Shown piece after piece: positions 52,729 to 61,765 of a stretch of 64,000 nucleotides of DNA. The DNA is from QQWI01 sp964522015 (GTDB lineage: Bacteria; Bacillota; Clostridia; Peptostreptococcales; Acidaminobacteraceae), in assembly GCA_964522015.1 (NCBI GenBank), contig CAZFST010000015.1, positions 1-64,000 on the forward strand, read 5' to 3'. Positions within the stretch are counted from its first letter, which is position 1, and each line of letters opens with the position of its first letter. Position numbers and translations under genes: made by a program. Below the pieces are notes generated by a model, which worked only from the letters and a program-made list of their open reading frames with translations, made no database searches and was not told where the DNA came from.

Positions 52729-54182
52729 TGTTCTACGACAAACTGATATTTGAACTCTCATCTGAAGGTCGCGTGGCTTATAGACTCCCTGCCTGCGACG
52801 TAGAAGAAAAATGCATGGAAAATATTTTGCCTGCAAAGTATTTATCAGAAGAAGCGGTAGTGATGCCAGAAGTCAGTGAAGTTGACGTTGTTCGTCACTA
52901 CACCAATCTTTCTAAGCTTAACTACGGCCTAGATGGTGGTTTTTACCCATTGGGCTCTTGCACAATGAAATACAATCCAAAAATCAACGAAAACATGGCT
53001 GCATTGCCTGGTTTCAAAAATATTCACCCATATCAAGCGGTTGGCACTGTTCAAGGTGCTCTTGCTTTGATGCACGAACTCCAAGGGATGCTTGCTGAGA
53101 TTTCAGGTTTATCTGAAGTCACTTTGCAACCAGCCGCTGGTGCACATGGTGAGCACACTGGTCTTTTAGTGATCAAAAAATACCACGAAAAACGTGGCGA
53201 TTTAAAGAGAACTAAGATTATTGTTCCAGACTCAGCCCATGGTACAAATCCATCTTCAGCATTTGTTGCTGGTTTTGATATTGTAGAAATTGAGTCTGAT
53301 GACCACGGTCATATCGATCTTGATGCTTTAAAAGCAGCCCTTAATGATGAAGTAGCGGGCCTTATGCTCACTAACCCATCAACCCTTGGCTTGTTTGAAA
53401 AGAATATTAAAGAAGTGGCTGATCTTGTTCATGAGGCTGGCGGTCTTCTCTATTATGATGGCGCTAATATGAACGCTATCATGGGTAAAGCACGACCAGG
53501 TGACATGGGCTTTGACGTCCTACACTACAATCTTCACAAAACATTCTCAACACCTCACGGTGGTGGTGGTCCTGGCGCTGGTCCTGTTGGCGTTAGAGCA
53601 GACTTAGTTGAGTTCTTGCCAATCCCTGTGGTTGAAAAACTAGCAGATGGCAGCTATATCCTTAATGACAACCGCCCTGATACCTTGGGTAAAGTCAAAG
53701 GCTTCTATGGCAACTTTGGTATTTTGGTCCGTGCTTACACGTACATCAAAACCATGGGTGCTGAAGGCTTAACACGAGCTTCTGAAATGGCTGTTCTCAA
53801 TGCAAACTACTTGATGGCTTGCCTTAAGGACCATTACTACTTGCCAATCGACGAAGTGTGCAAACATGAATTCGTACTTGGTGGTGTGAGCAAGGATCTT
53901 GCAGAAGTGAGCACATTGGATGTTGCTAAACGTATGCTTGACTTTAATATCCATCCGCCAACTGTTTACTTCCCATTGATTATCAAAGAAGCCATCATGA
54001 TTGAGCCAACTGAAACTGAAAGTCTTGAGACTTTAGATGCTTTTGTTGACATCATGCTTCAAATCAGAAAAGAAGCTGACGAAAATCCACAACTCTTAAA
54101 ATCTGCGCCACATACAACCAAAATCGGCCGCATTGACGAAGTCAAAGCAGCAAAAGATATGATCTTAAAGTGGACAAAATAA
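52728..54182 (+). CDS. gcvPB: glycine dehydrogenase (decarboxylating) subunit 2
   Basis: The 484-residue PLP-binding subunit. LHYNLHKTFSTPHGGGGPG contains the PLP-binding Lys271 and the glycine-rich loop; YPLGSCTMKYNPK is another family signature. It forms the active site with GcvPA. The start overlaps the gcvPA stop (TAATG); lpdA follows after 16 bases. Confidence 0.97.
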   Translation: MFYDKLIFELSSEGRVAYRLPACDVEEKCMENILPAKYLSEEAVVMPEVSEVDVVRHYTNLSKLNYGLDGGFYPLGSCTMKYNPKINENMAALPGFKNIHPYQAVGTVQGALALMHELQGMLAEISGLSEVTLQPAAGAHGEHTGLLVIKKYHEKRGDLKRTKIIVPDSAHGTNPSSAFVAGFDIVEIESDDHGHIDLDALKAALNDEVAGLMLTNPSTLGLFEKNIKEVADLVHEAGGLLYYDGANMNAIMGKARPGDMGFDVLHYNLHKTFSTPHGGGGPGAGPVGVRADLVEFLPIPVVEKLADGSYILNDNRPDTLGKVKGFYGNFGILVRAYTYIKTMGAEGLTRASEMAVLNANYLMACLKDHYYLPIDEVCKHEFVLGGVSKDLAEVSTLDVAKRMLDFNIHPPTVYFPLIIKEAIMIEPTETESLETLDAFVDIMLQIRKEADENPQLLKSAPHTTKIGRIDEVKAAKDMILKWTK

Positions 54183-54198
54183 AAAACTGAGGCCTGAT

Positions 54199-55596
54199 AT
54201 GAAAGATATTATTATCATCGGAGCGGGTCCTGGTGGTTACGAAGCAGCAATCCGCGGCGCCCAAATGGGCGCCGATGTTTGTCTGATAGAAAGAGACGAA
54301 GTTGGGGGCACTTGCTTAAACCGCGGTTGCATACCGACTAAGGCACTTTTTCGTAACGCTGAGATCATTCACACATTGCATCAAGCAGACGACTTTGGTA
54401 TTGAGCTTGAAGGTTTTAAAATCAATCTCGATAAGATTCGTTCTCGCAAAGAAGGTGTTGTAAGAGACTTAGTCGGCGGCATCCACCAACTACTTGAAGC
54501 TAATGGTGTACAATTAGTTAAGGGTCAAGCCACTTTTGTTAATGCTAACACCATTAAAGTGGTCACTGCTGATGGGGAAGAATTGATTGAAGGCAAACAC
54601 ATTATTATCGCAACGGGTTCAAATCCGATTCAGATACCGATTCCAGGTGCTGATCATCCGGGTATTTTGACCTCTAACGAAATGTTAGCCCTTAAAGAGA
54701 TTCCCAAGCGATTATTAGTGGTGGGTGGTGGTGTTGTCGGTATTGAATTCGCTGGTATTTACCGTATGTTTGGCTCAGAAGTCACGGTGATAGACGCGGC
54801 CCCAAACATTTTACCATTCTTGGATTCTGACCTGACTAAACGACTTGCCATGAGCCTTAAAAAGATGGGCATTGCCATTGAAACTAAAGTCGGCGTTAAA
54901 GCCATTACAGAAGTTGATGGTGTCTTCACTGTAACCGCTGAAGATAAAAAGGGTGAAAAGACCTACGAAGCAGATGCTGTTTTAATGTCTGTTGGTCGTT
55001 CCCCCAATATTGCAGGCCTTGGTCTTGATACCGTGGGCATCGCCTACGATAGAAAAGGCATCACAGCTGATGATACTTTCAAAACAAATATTGATAACAT
55101 TTATGCCATCGGCGATGTTAACGGTAAATGGATGTTAGCCCACGTGGCGTCTCATCAAGGGATTGATGTCATCGAGCGCATTATGGGACATACCCCAACC
55201 ATTGATCACTCAGTGGTGCCAAGTTGCGTCTTTACCTTCCCAGAAGTGTCCAGCGTTGGCTTGACAGAAATGCAGTTAGAAGAGCAAGGCATTACCTATA
55301 ACAGCAGTAAGTTTATGTTTGCTGCTAACGGCAAGGCCTTGAGCCTTGGCGAAGGGGAAGGCTTTGTTAAAGTACTTGAAGCAGACGGCAAAATTGTGGG
55401 CGTTCATATTTTAGGACCCCATGCGTCAGATTTGATTCACGAAGCTGCCCTTGTTATTTCAAAAGGCATGACCGTTAAAGATGTTGCAGGCACCATCCAT
55501 GCCCACCCAACATTGTCAGAAGCTTTTGTAGAAGCAACACTTGGACTTCACAACGAAGCCATTCATATGGTGCCGAAGAAAGTCCGAAAAAAATAA
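54199..55596 (+). CDS. lpdA: dihydrolipoyl dehydrogenase (L protein)
   Basis: A 465-residue flavoprotein with FAD motif IIGAGPGGYEAAIRGA, redox disulfide GGTCLNRGCIPTKAL, NAD motif VVGGGVVGIEFAGI and the C-terminal HAHPTLSEAF with the catalytic His. It reoxidises the dihydrolipoyl arm of GcvH. There is no lipoyl domain of its own. Last gene of the glycine operon. Confidence 0.97.
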   Translation: MKDIIIIGAGPGGYEAAIRGAQMGADVCLIERDEVGGTCLNRGCIPTKALFRNAEIIHTLHQADDFGIELEGFKINLDKIRSRKEGVVRDLVGGIHQLLEANGVQLVKGQATFVNANTIKVVTADGEELIEGKHIIIATGSNPIQIPIPGADHPGILTSNEMLALKEIPKRLLVVGGGVVGIEFAGIYRMFGSEVTVIDAAPNILPFLDSDLTKRLAMSLKKMGIAIETKVGVKAITEVDGVFTVTAEDKKGEKTYEADAVLMSVGRSPNIAGLGLDTVGIAYDRKGITADDTFKTNIDNIYAIGDVNGKWMLAHVASHQGIDVIERIMGHTPTIDHSVVPSCVFTFPEVSSVGLTEMQLEEQGITYNSSKFMFAANGKALSLGEGEGFVKVLEADGKIVGVHILGPHASDLIHEAALVISKGMTVKDVAGTIHAHPTLSEAFVEATLGLHNEAIHMVPKKVRKK

Positions 55597-55660
55597 ACAA
55601 GGCATCACCTGTGCATTATGCGTAAAAGTAGAAAATTAGGTCAACCACTCAAGCGAAAAA

Positions 55661-55696
55661 AAACACTTTAGCCATTGGGGCTAAAGTGTTTTTTTT
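55661..55696. terminator. bidirectional terminator after lpdA
   Basis: AAACACTTTAGCC pairs with GGCTAAAGTGTTT, flanked by A and T runs on both sides. It separates lpdA from the convergent DUF4438 gene. Confidence 0.92.
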
Positions 55697-55728
55697 ATAT
55701 GGTTTGGGGAGTGCTCCCTAAACCATAT
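55697..55728. other. second hairpin overlapping the end of the DUF4438 gene
   Basis: ATATGGTTTGGGGAG-TG-CTCCCTAAACCATAT is a 15-bp stem with one G-U pair; it spans the DUF4438 stop codon and abuts the terminator, making a double hairpin. Confidence 0.75.
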
Positions 55729-56569
55729 AGTTTGCTAGGTTGGCATCTTCCTTGATTTCGCCAACGATCAAAGGCTTTTTAGAGGTCATGACCACTGATA
55801 TACCAGGGCCATGGCCATTTTTAATGCAATCTGAGTGGATGACGATGCCGATTGTCACAGCATCTGTTAGATAGCCACCAAGACCAAATGAACAATCTGT
55901 GTTTTCAATCAGGACAAAATCCCCAAAACGAAGCTGATCAAGGCCCAGTCTTTCAATTTCATCTCTGTCAGATGTAATCAGGTCGTAGTCACCCTGCTGG
56001 GAATAAGGAGCGCCAACACCAGACCCCATGAGGCCATGGGGGATACGGGCCGTAATAGGAAATATCAGTTGGCCATTTTCTTCTCGTATTCCCATGCGTT
56101 CAAGCAAATCTGGGTCGATACTCATCACCTTGATTTCTTGGTAATCAAGTAATTCCAAGCCTTGTCCGTAGCCTTTAATCATGACTTTGTCATCTGGTGT
56201 CATGAGTTCAAGGGTTTCTTGTGGGAACTGTACCATCAAGTGATCTACGCCGCCGTGAGAACCTAAAACGTAACCAATAGCCCCTTTTGCATCGCCACTG
56301 ACCACTTTTGCTTGGTTGCCAGCGCAAGAAAAGACATTGAGGGCGGCGTTAGATGGGCCGTCGTCATTTTTAAGGGTTACACCTGGTTCGATATGGTCAC
56401 CGGCCCAGCCGTAAACGCTGTCGCCAACCTTGACATTGTAGCTGATGCCGCCAGTGCCAGGAATCACGTAAGGGTTGCCGTTGGTATCGACTCGGTACCC
56501 GCCGAATTTTGGGTGTGCCACTTTGCCCAATACGCTGTGCATAACGACCTTGTCTTTGTTAGTTTTCAT
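55718..56569 (-). CDS. DUF4438 family protein
   Basis: A 283-residue soluble protein matching DUF4438 (SVLGKVAHPKFGGYRVD, VIPGTGGISYNV, DDGPSNAALNVFSCAGN, HGGVDHLMVQF, ARIPHGLMGSGVG). The family has no assigned function and is found mainly in anaerobes that ferment amino acids. The ATG has AAGGAG six bases upstream. It lies convergent to the glycine cleavage operon. An untranslated leader of 70 or more bases, rich in CAA, with an inverted repeat at 56649-56687, precedes it. Confidence 0.85.
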   Translation of the reverse strand: MKTNKDKVVMHSVLGKVAHPKFGGYRVDTNGNPYVIPGTGGISYNVKVGDSVYGWAGDHIEPGVTLKNDDGPSNAALNVFSCAGNQAKVVSGDAKGAIGYVLGSHGGVDHLMVQFPQETLELMTPDDKVMIKGYGQGLELLDYQEIKVMSIDPDLLERMGIREENGQLIFPITARIPHGLMGSGVGAPYSQQGDYDLITSDRDEIERLGLDQLRFGDFVLIENTDCSFGLGGYLTDAVTIGIVIHSDCIKNGHGPGISVVMTSKKPLIVGEIKEDANLANYMV

Positions 56570-56648
56570 GGGAAGCTCCTTTGTTGTGGTTGTATTGGTT
56601 GAGTTTGTTGGTTGATCGGCGTTGGTTATTAAAGGGAATAATAGGCAT

Positions 56649-56687
56649 CACTGCTTGGTAGCAAAGCTGTTACGTCCCCAAGCAGTG
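56649..56687. other. inverted repeat between the LytTR and DUF4438 genes
   Basis: CACTGCTTGG (56649-56658) and CCAAGCAGTG (56678-56687) form a perfect ten-base stem with a 19-base loop. It could end the LytTR transcript or lead the DUF4438 message; it lacks a T-run. Confidence 0.5.
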
Positions 56688-56708
56688 TTGAGCGGCAACA
56701 CCCAAGTG

Positions 56709-57407
56709 CTACCTCTCCAGCTTTTCTCTGAATTCCTCGTAAAGATGTTTTGACAGTTGTGCTGTGGCTTTTGAATCTTGAAAGTGGACTATAAGTGAGC
56801 TGCGATTAAGCCGCTCAACACCTGCGACCAGATGGAGGTTGACGATAAATGAGCGGGAGCTCTTGAAAAAATAAGATTCTACCAGTAAGGCCTCTACTTC
56901 TTTCATGCCCAGTTTTAGGGTGTGGCATTGATGGGTATCAGTGAGCAAACAGTCTTTTCCAGCAGCCTCTACCATCAAAATATCATGGGGCTTCACAAAT
57001 AACACGCCCCCATCGGTGGGCAGTTCAAGGGGTTTCATTTCCATACCCCTTTGTAGATACAAACGATGCAGAGACTGACTTAGACGGGTGGCATCCACCG
57101 GCTTCTCGATAAAATCATAAGCATAAACCTTAAACGCATCCCTTAAATAGGCACTGTGACCCGTAATAAAAATCACCGCCGCTTGGGGGCAAATGGCCAT
57201 TAAACTTTGCGCTAAACTAATGCCGTTCATCTGAGGCATATCAATGTCAAGAAGTACAACGTGGGGCTGGGTAGACTGGCAATAGTGCAGAGCGTCTTCG
57301 ACATTTGTGGTGGCTGCAACAATCTTAACAAAATCCAGGTTTTTGAGAATAGTTGTAACCGCATCCAGCATAATGGGCTGATCGTCAACAGCGAGGACTT
57401 TGAGCAT
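56709..57407 (-). CDS. LytTR-family response regulator
   Basis: A 232-residue regulator: receiver domain (AVDDQPIML, phospho-acceptor in LLDIDMP, Lys in IEKPVD) and a C-terminal LytTR DNA-binding domain (FFKSSRSFIVNLHLVAGVERL, shown here by its key part SRSFIVNLHLV). The ATG at 57407 follows GGAGG. No partner kinase is adjacent. Divergent from nth. Confidence 0.9.
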   Translation of the reverse strand: MLKVLAVDDQPIMLDAVTTILKNLDFVKIVAATTNVEDALHYCQSTQPHVVLLDIDMPQMNGISLAQSLMAICPQAAVIFITGHSAYLRDAFKVYAYDFIEKPVDATRLSQSLHRLYLQRGMEMKPLELPTDGGVLFVKPHDILMVEAAGKDCLLTDTHQCHTLKLGMKEVEALLVESYFFKSSRSFIVNLHLVAGVERLNRSSLIVHFQDSKATAQLSKHLYEEFREKLER

Positions 57408-57452
57408 AAAACCTCCATTCTGATGGTGAAGATGATGTTCTATTAGATTACT

Positions 57453-57482
57453 TTGCATTTAGACGTCACATTATATTATAAT
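57453..57482 (+). promoter_or_regulatory. promoter of nth
   Basis: TTGCAT (57453-57458), 18 bases, TATAAT (57477-57482). Confidence 0.6.
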
Positions 57483-57519
57483 GAATAGTAAGCCAGTTGA
57501 CTAGGGAAAGACGGAGAAA

Positions 57520-58173
57520 ATGAGACAAAAAATACTAAAAACGGAAGAAAGACAAGAACTTTTGCAAATTCTTTTAAATACCTACCCAGATGCCAAAGCA
57601 GAACTGGATCATGAGAATGCTTTTGAACTGTTAATTGCCACAATTTTATCTGCTCAGTGCACAGATATTCGCGTGAATATCGTGACAAAAGACCTGTTTA
57701 AGGTCCTGCCTAATCCAGAAGCCATTGAGCAGCTTCCCCATAGCACCCTTGAGGCCCTGATCAAATCCTGTGGCCTCTACCAGACAAAAGCTAAAAATAT
57801 AAGGGCTACTTGCGAACAGCTTATTAGTCGCTATCAAGGACAGGTCCCAGATAGCATTGAAGCCCTGCAAACCCTGCCCGGAGTTGGGATTAAAACCGCC
57901 AATGTGGTTGCATCAAATGCATTTGGCATTCCAGCAATAGCAGTGGATACCCATGTTCAACGGGTATCCAATAGAATGGGGCTGGTGTGTACTAAAGATG
58001 TGCATCATACTGAAAAAGACCTTATGAAAAGAATCCCGAAAGCCCAGTGGACCAAGATGCATCATGTTTTGATTTTTCATGGGCGTTATCATTGTAAGGC
58101 AAGGTCCCCACAGTGCGAAACCTGTCCAGTGGCCCATCTTTGCCTTGACTTAAAAAATCGCGTGTCACTCTAA
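57520..58173 (+). CDS. nth: endonuclease III (DNA glycosylase/AP lyase)
   Basis: A 217-residue base-excision repair enzyme. The helix-hairpin-helix LPGVGIKTANVV carries the catalytic Lys125, AVDTHVQRVSNR the catalytic Asp143. The C-terminal cysteines follow C-X6-C-X2-C-X5-C for a [4Fe-4S] cluster. It removes oxidised pyrimidines. The binding site is GGAG, close to the ATG. Confidence 0.96.
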   Translation: MRQKILKTEERQELLQILLNTYPDAKAELDHENAFELLIATILSAQCTDIRVNIVTKDLFKVLPNPEAIEQLPHSTLEALIKSCGLYQTKAKNIRATCEQLISRYQGQVPDSIEALQTLPGVGIKTANVVASNAFGIPAIAVDTHVQRVSNRMGLVCTKDVHHTEKDLMKRIPKAQWTKMHHVLIFHGRYHCKARSPQCETCPVAHLCLDLKNRVSL

Positions 58174-58248
58174 GAACCATCCTCTCACTTTTAAATTCAA
58201 TTTCACACAAACCATCCAAATGGTTATTATAAGAAATGGGAGCTAACC

Positions 58249-60375
58249 ATGGATCAAACACTTCAAGCATTACCAGAACAAATGATCTACGCACTTGATA
58301 TTGGCACGCGCACAGTTGTGGGTGTGATTGGCAGTTACCAAGACGACCGGTTTGTGGTGGCAGCCCATGCGGCAATCGGCCATCCAGAGCGTGCCATGTA
58401 CGATGGTCAAATACATGATATCGAAAAAGTATCAAAAGTAGTTAAGCAAGTGACGGCATCCCTTGAAAAGCAGACCGGCTATGCCCTTAAAAAGGTAGCC
58501 ATTGCTGCGGCTGGTCGCGCCTTAAAAACCCAAAGAACTGAAATTATCAAGAGCCTAGATCCCACAAGAGAAATTGATAAGCGGACCCTTGATGCCATTG
58601 AAATAGAAGGCATCCAGCAAGCCCAAAAACAATTGGAAAAATCCGGCGATGTCCTGCGCTCTAAGTATTACTGCGTTGGCTATTCAGTGGTCCAGTACGA
58701 ACTAGACGAAGCCTTAATTGGAAATCCCTTGGAACATCGGGGCAGCCTATTAAAGGTCAATGTGATTGCAACTTTTCTGCCCCACTCTGTAGTAGACTCA
58801 CTCTATACGGTGGTTGACAAACTGGGCCTAGAAGTCGTTAATTTGACCCTTGAACCAATTGCGGCCATCAGCGTCGCAATTCCTCAAAAGTTTAGACTGC
58901 TAAACTTGGCCCTGGTGGACATCGGCGCTGGCACATCGGATATTGCCCTGACAAAAAATGGTGCCGTGTTCTCCTATGCCATGGTGGATGTGGCTGGTGA
59001 CGAACTGACAGAAACCTTGGTGCAGCGCTATTTACTGGACTTTGACAGCGCTGAAAATCTAAAAATCAACCTTTGCAAAGAAGAAGAGCAGCGGTTTACA
59101 GATGTGGTGGGCATCCCTTATACACTGCCCACCCACGAAATTCTCAGCACCATGACATCAGAAATCAATCGTATCGGCGCAAAAATTGCAGAGGGTATCA
59201 TCGCAGCAAATGGCGGGGTGCCCAGCGCAGTCTTTCTTATAGGCGGCGGCTGCCAGGTTCCTGGCTTTAGTCAGTGTCTAGCAGAACATTTGGATCTGCC
59301 AAAAGAGCGAGTGGTGATCAAAGGGGCCAGTGCCTTAGAGGGCATCGATTACCTTACCACCCCATTTGAAGGGCCAGAATTCATCACACCTCTTGGTATT
59401 GGTTATGCGGCACTAAAAGACAGGGAACAGGACTTCTTGCAGGTGCAAGTTAACGATACCCCCCTGCGGCTCTTTAACTCCCGTCAAATGATGGTGTCAG
59501 ATGCCCTGGTCTTGATTGGCTATAACGCCCGTCGCTTGATTCCAGAGCGGGGTAAGGCCATCAGCTACACCTTAAACGACCAACCCAAGCGGGTTCCAGG
59601 AGGTCATGGTGAAGCGGCAAAAGTATTTGTCAACGGCGCAGCTGCCAGCCTAGATACCCCGATTAAACACAAAGATGCTATTATTATAGAAGATGCCATC
59701 CACGGGGACGATGCCAGAGTTTATATTTGTGATGTTGTCGACCTTAAGCGGCAGGTGTATTTGGACGATGGTCCTCTGCCACTTGTGCGGCAAATTACCA
59801 TTAATGGGGAGCCTTTGGATTTATTAAGCGATGGCCAAAGGGAGCTCCAGCACCACGATCAGGTTATGGTTGAGGTCCTTAACACAGTGGGGGATTTGAT
59901 GGTCTACAAGGCTTTATCTGACGCTCATCAGCTCCAGATCAACGGTCGAAGGACCCATCCGAGTATTACCCTGAAGCATGGTGATTTGGTCACAGTAGAA
60001 TTGGTTTCTCCTGTTCAAAGGGCGCAGGGGTTGGACCCAGGGTTCACGGCCCTATCGGGCGGTAGCTCTCTGGCTGACGATTTCAGAGAAATGACCTATG
60101 AAGAAGATGGGATTGAGGATTCAGCACAACCGATTAATTCAATTGCACTAGGCAATTCAAAGCCTTTAAATACCTATTATTTGATTATTAACGAGGCCCC
60201 TGTTACCATTGTGACAGACCGTAATCCGCTTATATTTGTGGACATTTTTGAGTACATTGACTTTGATTTAACCAAGCCCCAGGGGATTATTGATTTGCTG
60301 CTCAATGGTAGTCGGGCTCGCTATACAGACGAGCTAAAAAATGGGGACGTTATCAATTTGGGCTGGCGTAAGTAA
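58249..60375 (+). CDS. FtsA-like actin-family ATPase with extended C-terminus
   Basis: A 708-residue protein. Residues 1-390 follow the FtsA/PilM actin fold: phosphate-1 loop ALDIGTRTVVGVI, an SHS2-like 1C insert, phosphate-2 loop VDIGAGTSDIAL, and adenosine motif LIGGGCQVPGFSQC. Residues ~390-708 add beta-rich repeats (RQITINGEPLDLL; DQVMVEVLN) not found in classical FtsA (~420 residues). It lacks the usual C-terminal amphipathic FtsA helix as far as I can see. Clostridia have such long FtsA relatives beside true FtsA; their role is unknown, perhaps cell envelope or pilus. The ATG has GGAG six bases upstream. Confidence 0.8.
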   Translation: MDQTLQALPEQMIYALDIGTRTVVGVIGSYQDDRFVVAAHAAIGHPERAMYDGQIHDIEKVSKVVKQVTASLEKQTGYALKKVAIAAAGRALKTQRTEIIKSLDPTREIDKRTLDAIEIEGIQQAQKQLEKSGDVLRSKYYCVGYSVVQYELDEALIGNPLEHRGSLLKVNVIATFLPHSVVDSLYTVVDKLGLEVVNLTLEPIAAISVAIPQKFRLLNLALVDIGAGTSDIALTKNGAVFSYAMVDVAGDELTETLVQRYLLDFDSAENLKINLCKEEEQRFTDVVGIPYTLPTHEILSTMTSEINRIGAKIAEGIIAANGGVPSAVFLIGGGCQVPGFSQCLAEHLDLPKERVVIKGASALEGIDYLTTPFEGPEFITPLGIGYAALKDREQDFLQVQVNDTPLRLFNSRQMMVSDALVLIGYNARRLIPERGKAISYTLNDQPKRVPGGHGEAAKVFVNGAAASLDTPIKHKDAIIIEDAIHGDDARVYICDVVDLKRQVYLDDGPLPLVRQITINGEPLDLLSDGQRELQHHDQVMVEVLNTVGDLMVYKALSDAHQLQINGRRTHPSITLKHGDLVTVELVSPVQRAQGLDPGFTALSGGSSLADDFREMTYEEDGIEDSAQPINSIALGNSKPLNTYYLIINEAPVTIVTDRNPLIFVDIFEYIDFDLTKPQGIIDLLLNGSRARYTDELKNGDVINLGWRK

Positions 60376-60482
60376 TTTGATCAGTGCATGAGATCGCCAT
60401 ATTGCTGGCGTAAGTAATGAGACCAGTGCATGAGATCGCCATAACTGGCCACACAATGGCCATATTACTGGCGTAAGTAACT
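60363..60482. repeat. tandem duplication of the 3' end of the FtsA-like gene
   Basis: CTGGCGTAAGTAA, which encodes the last codons and stop, recurs at 60363, 60405 and 60468. The first two copies are followed by an almost identical AGTGCATGAGATCGCCATA. A TGGCCA palindrome lies between the second and third copies. Confidence 0.85.
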
Positions 60483-60497
60483 ATAAAGGAGAATGTC

Positions 60498-61202
60498 TTG
60501 GAACAACCGATTGGCTTATATCTTAAAAGTATTCAGTGTCCGATTTGCGGAAAGAGCTTTCAGACAACTAAAGTAAAACAAGCAACCGTCAAATTGGTCA
60601 GAAGGGATGAGGATTTTTGTGGGTATTACGCAAATGAGAATCCGACCTTTTATGGTGTTCAAATATGTTCGAATTGTGGTTATGGGGCGTTTGAAAGCGA
60701 TTTTGATGCCATCATGCCCTTGGAAAAAAGAGCGGTGATAATCAGTATTACACCAAGATGGCAGTCTCAAGATTATGGCGGGGCAAGAACCGTTCAAGAT
60801 GCCATTGCCGTACATCAGATTTGTTTGCTCAACTACACCATAATGAAAAAAAAGCCCTCAGACATTGCCAAGGTTTGTCTAAGGTTGGCTTGGTTCTATC
60901 GCAGTGAGCATAATCATGAGCGCGAAAGTCATTTTATGAAATTCGCTTTGGCTAATTATCGTAAGGCATTTGAAGAAGAGCGACTTGAACTTGATCCTGA
61001 AAATCAATTGCTTGTTAATTATTTGCAAGGGGAGCTTCATCGAAGGCTCGGGGAATATAAGGATGCCCTATACTGGTATCAAGAGGCACTTAAGTTACCT
61101 TATATTAAGACTCGAAAGCCTATTGAAACCCTAGTACGAGATCAACTTATCACCGCAAAAGAACAATATAAAGAGGCTGCAGGTAATGGTTCAAGCGACT
61201 GA
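60498..61202 (+). CDS. DUF2225 zinc-ribbon and TPR-like protein
   Basis: A 234-residue protein. An N-terminal zinc ribbon with CPICGKSF and CSNCGYGAF is followed by helical TPR-like repeats (LQGELHRRLGEYKDALYWYQ). It matches DUF2225, whose function is unknown. The start is TTG, six bases after AAAGGAG. Confidence 0.88.
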   Translation: MEQPIGLYLKSIQCPICGKSFQTTKVKQATVKLVRRDEDFCGYYANENPTFYGVQICSNCGYGAFESDFDAIMPLEKRAVIISITPRWQSQDYGGARTVQDAIAVHQICLLNYTIMKKKPSDIAKVCLRLAWFYRSEHNHERESHFMKFALANYRKAFEEERLELDPENQLLVNYLQGELHRRLGEYKDALYWYQEALKLPYIKTRKPIETLVRDQLITAKEQYKEAAGNGSSD

Positions 61203-61244
61203 ACCCGTCGCTTGGACTTGCTCCATTGTTACAACTAAAAACAA

Positions 61245-61304
61245 GTGGCTTCTATTCGAAGCCACACAAAAAAACAAGTGGCTTCACTTTGAAGTCACTT
61301 TTTA
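61245..61304. terminator. double-hairpin terminator
   Basis: GTGGCTTC/GAAGCCAC (61245-61265) is followed by a second, similar hairpin AAGTGGCTTC/GAAGTCACTT (61276-61300) and T's. The two hairpins share their arm sequence. It serves the DUF2225 gene and the convergent STAS-like gene. Confidence 0.8.
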
Positions 61305-61676
61305 GTGGTAGGTTGGCTTTAAGAGCCATGATTTTGCGCTAAGCAGATTGTTAAAAGCTTTTGTGTGATTATTGTCAACGCTGATTTCAACTAATTGGGC
61401 ATATCTTTGACTGATTTGATTGGGTGTTGCAAGGATAGCAACATTTTGTTCGCAGTGTTTGACAAGAGACAGGAGCAGTTCGAAGGCATCAACGCTGAAG
61501 CCATCGATGGCGGAGAGATCTACAAGCATTGGAAATTCTTCTTGGTACTCCTCCAGTAAGCTCATCAGGAGGTTAGATAAAGTATCCGCTTGAATGATGC
61601 GATGTTCGGGAAAATGAACCCAAATGAAATTGCTGAGAATTTCTAAAGATAAATCATTTTGATTGAATCTTTTCAT
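61302..61676 (-). CDS. STAS-like domain protein
   Basis: A 124-residue single-domain protein. PMLVDLSAIDGFSVDAFELL resembles the phosphorylatable loop of STAS anti-anti-sigma-like domains; the C-terminal strand-helix pattern also fits. A binding partner is not evident in the window. GAGGTGATAAA precedes the ATG. Confidence 0.6.
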   Translation of the reverse strand: MKRFNQNDLSLEILSNFIWVHFPEHRIIQADTLSNLLMSLLEEYQEEFPMLVDLSAIDGFSVDAFELLLSLVKHCEQNVAILATPNQISQRYAQLVEISVDNNHTKAFNNLLSAKSWLLKPTYH

Positions 61677-61765
61677 TTTATCACCTCGGCTTAATCATAC
61701 CCCTAGATATAGTATTCAAACATAATTAAAAAAGATTTTAATACTCTTAATAGTGGAGGACTCTG

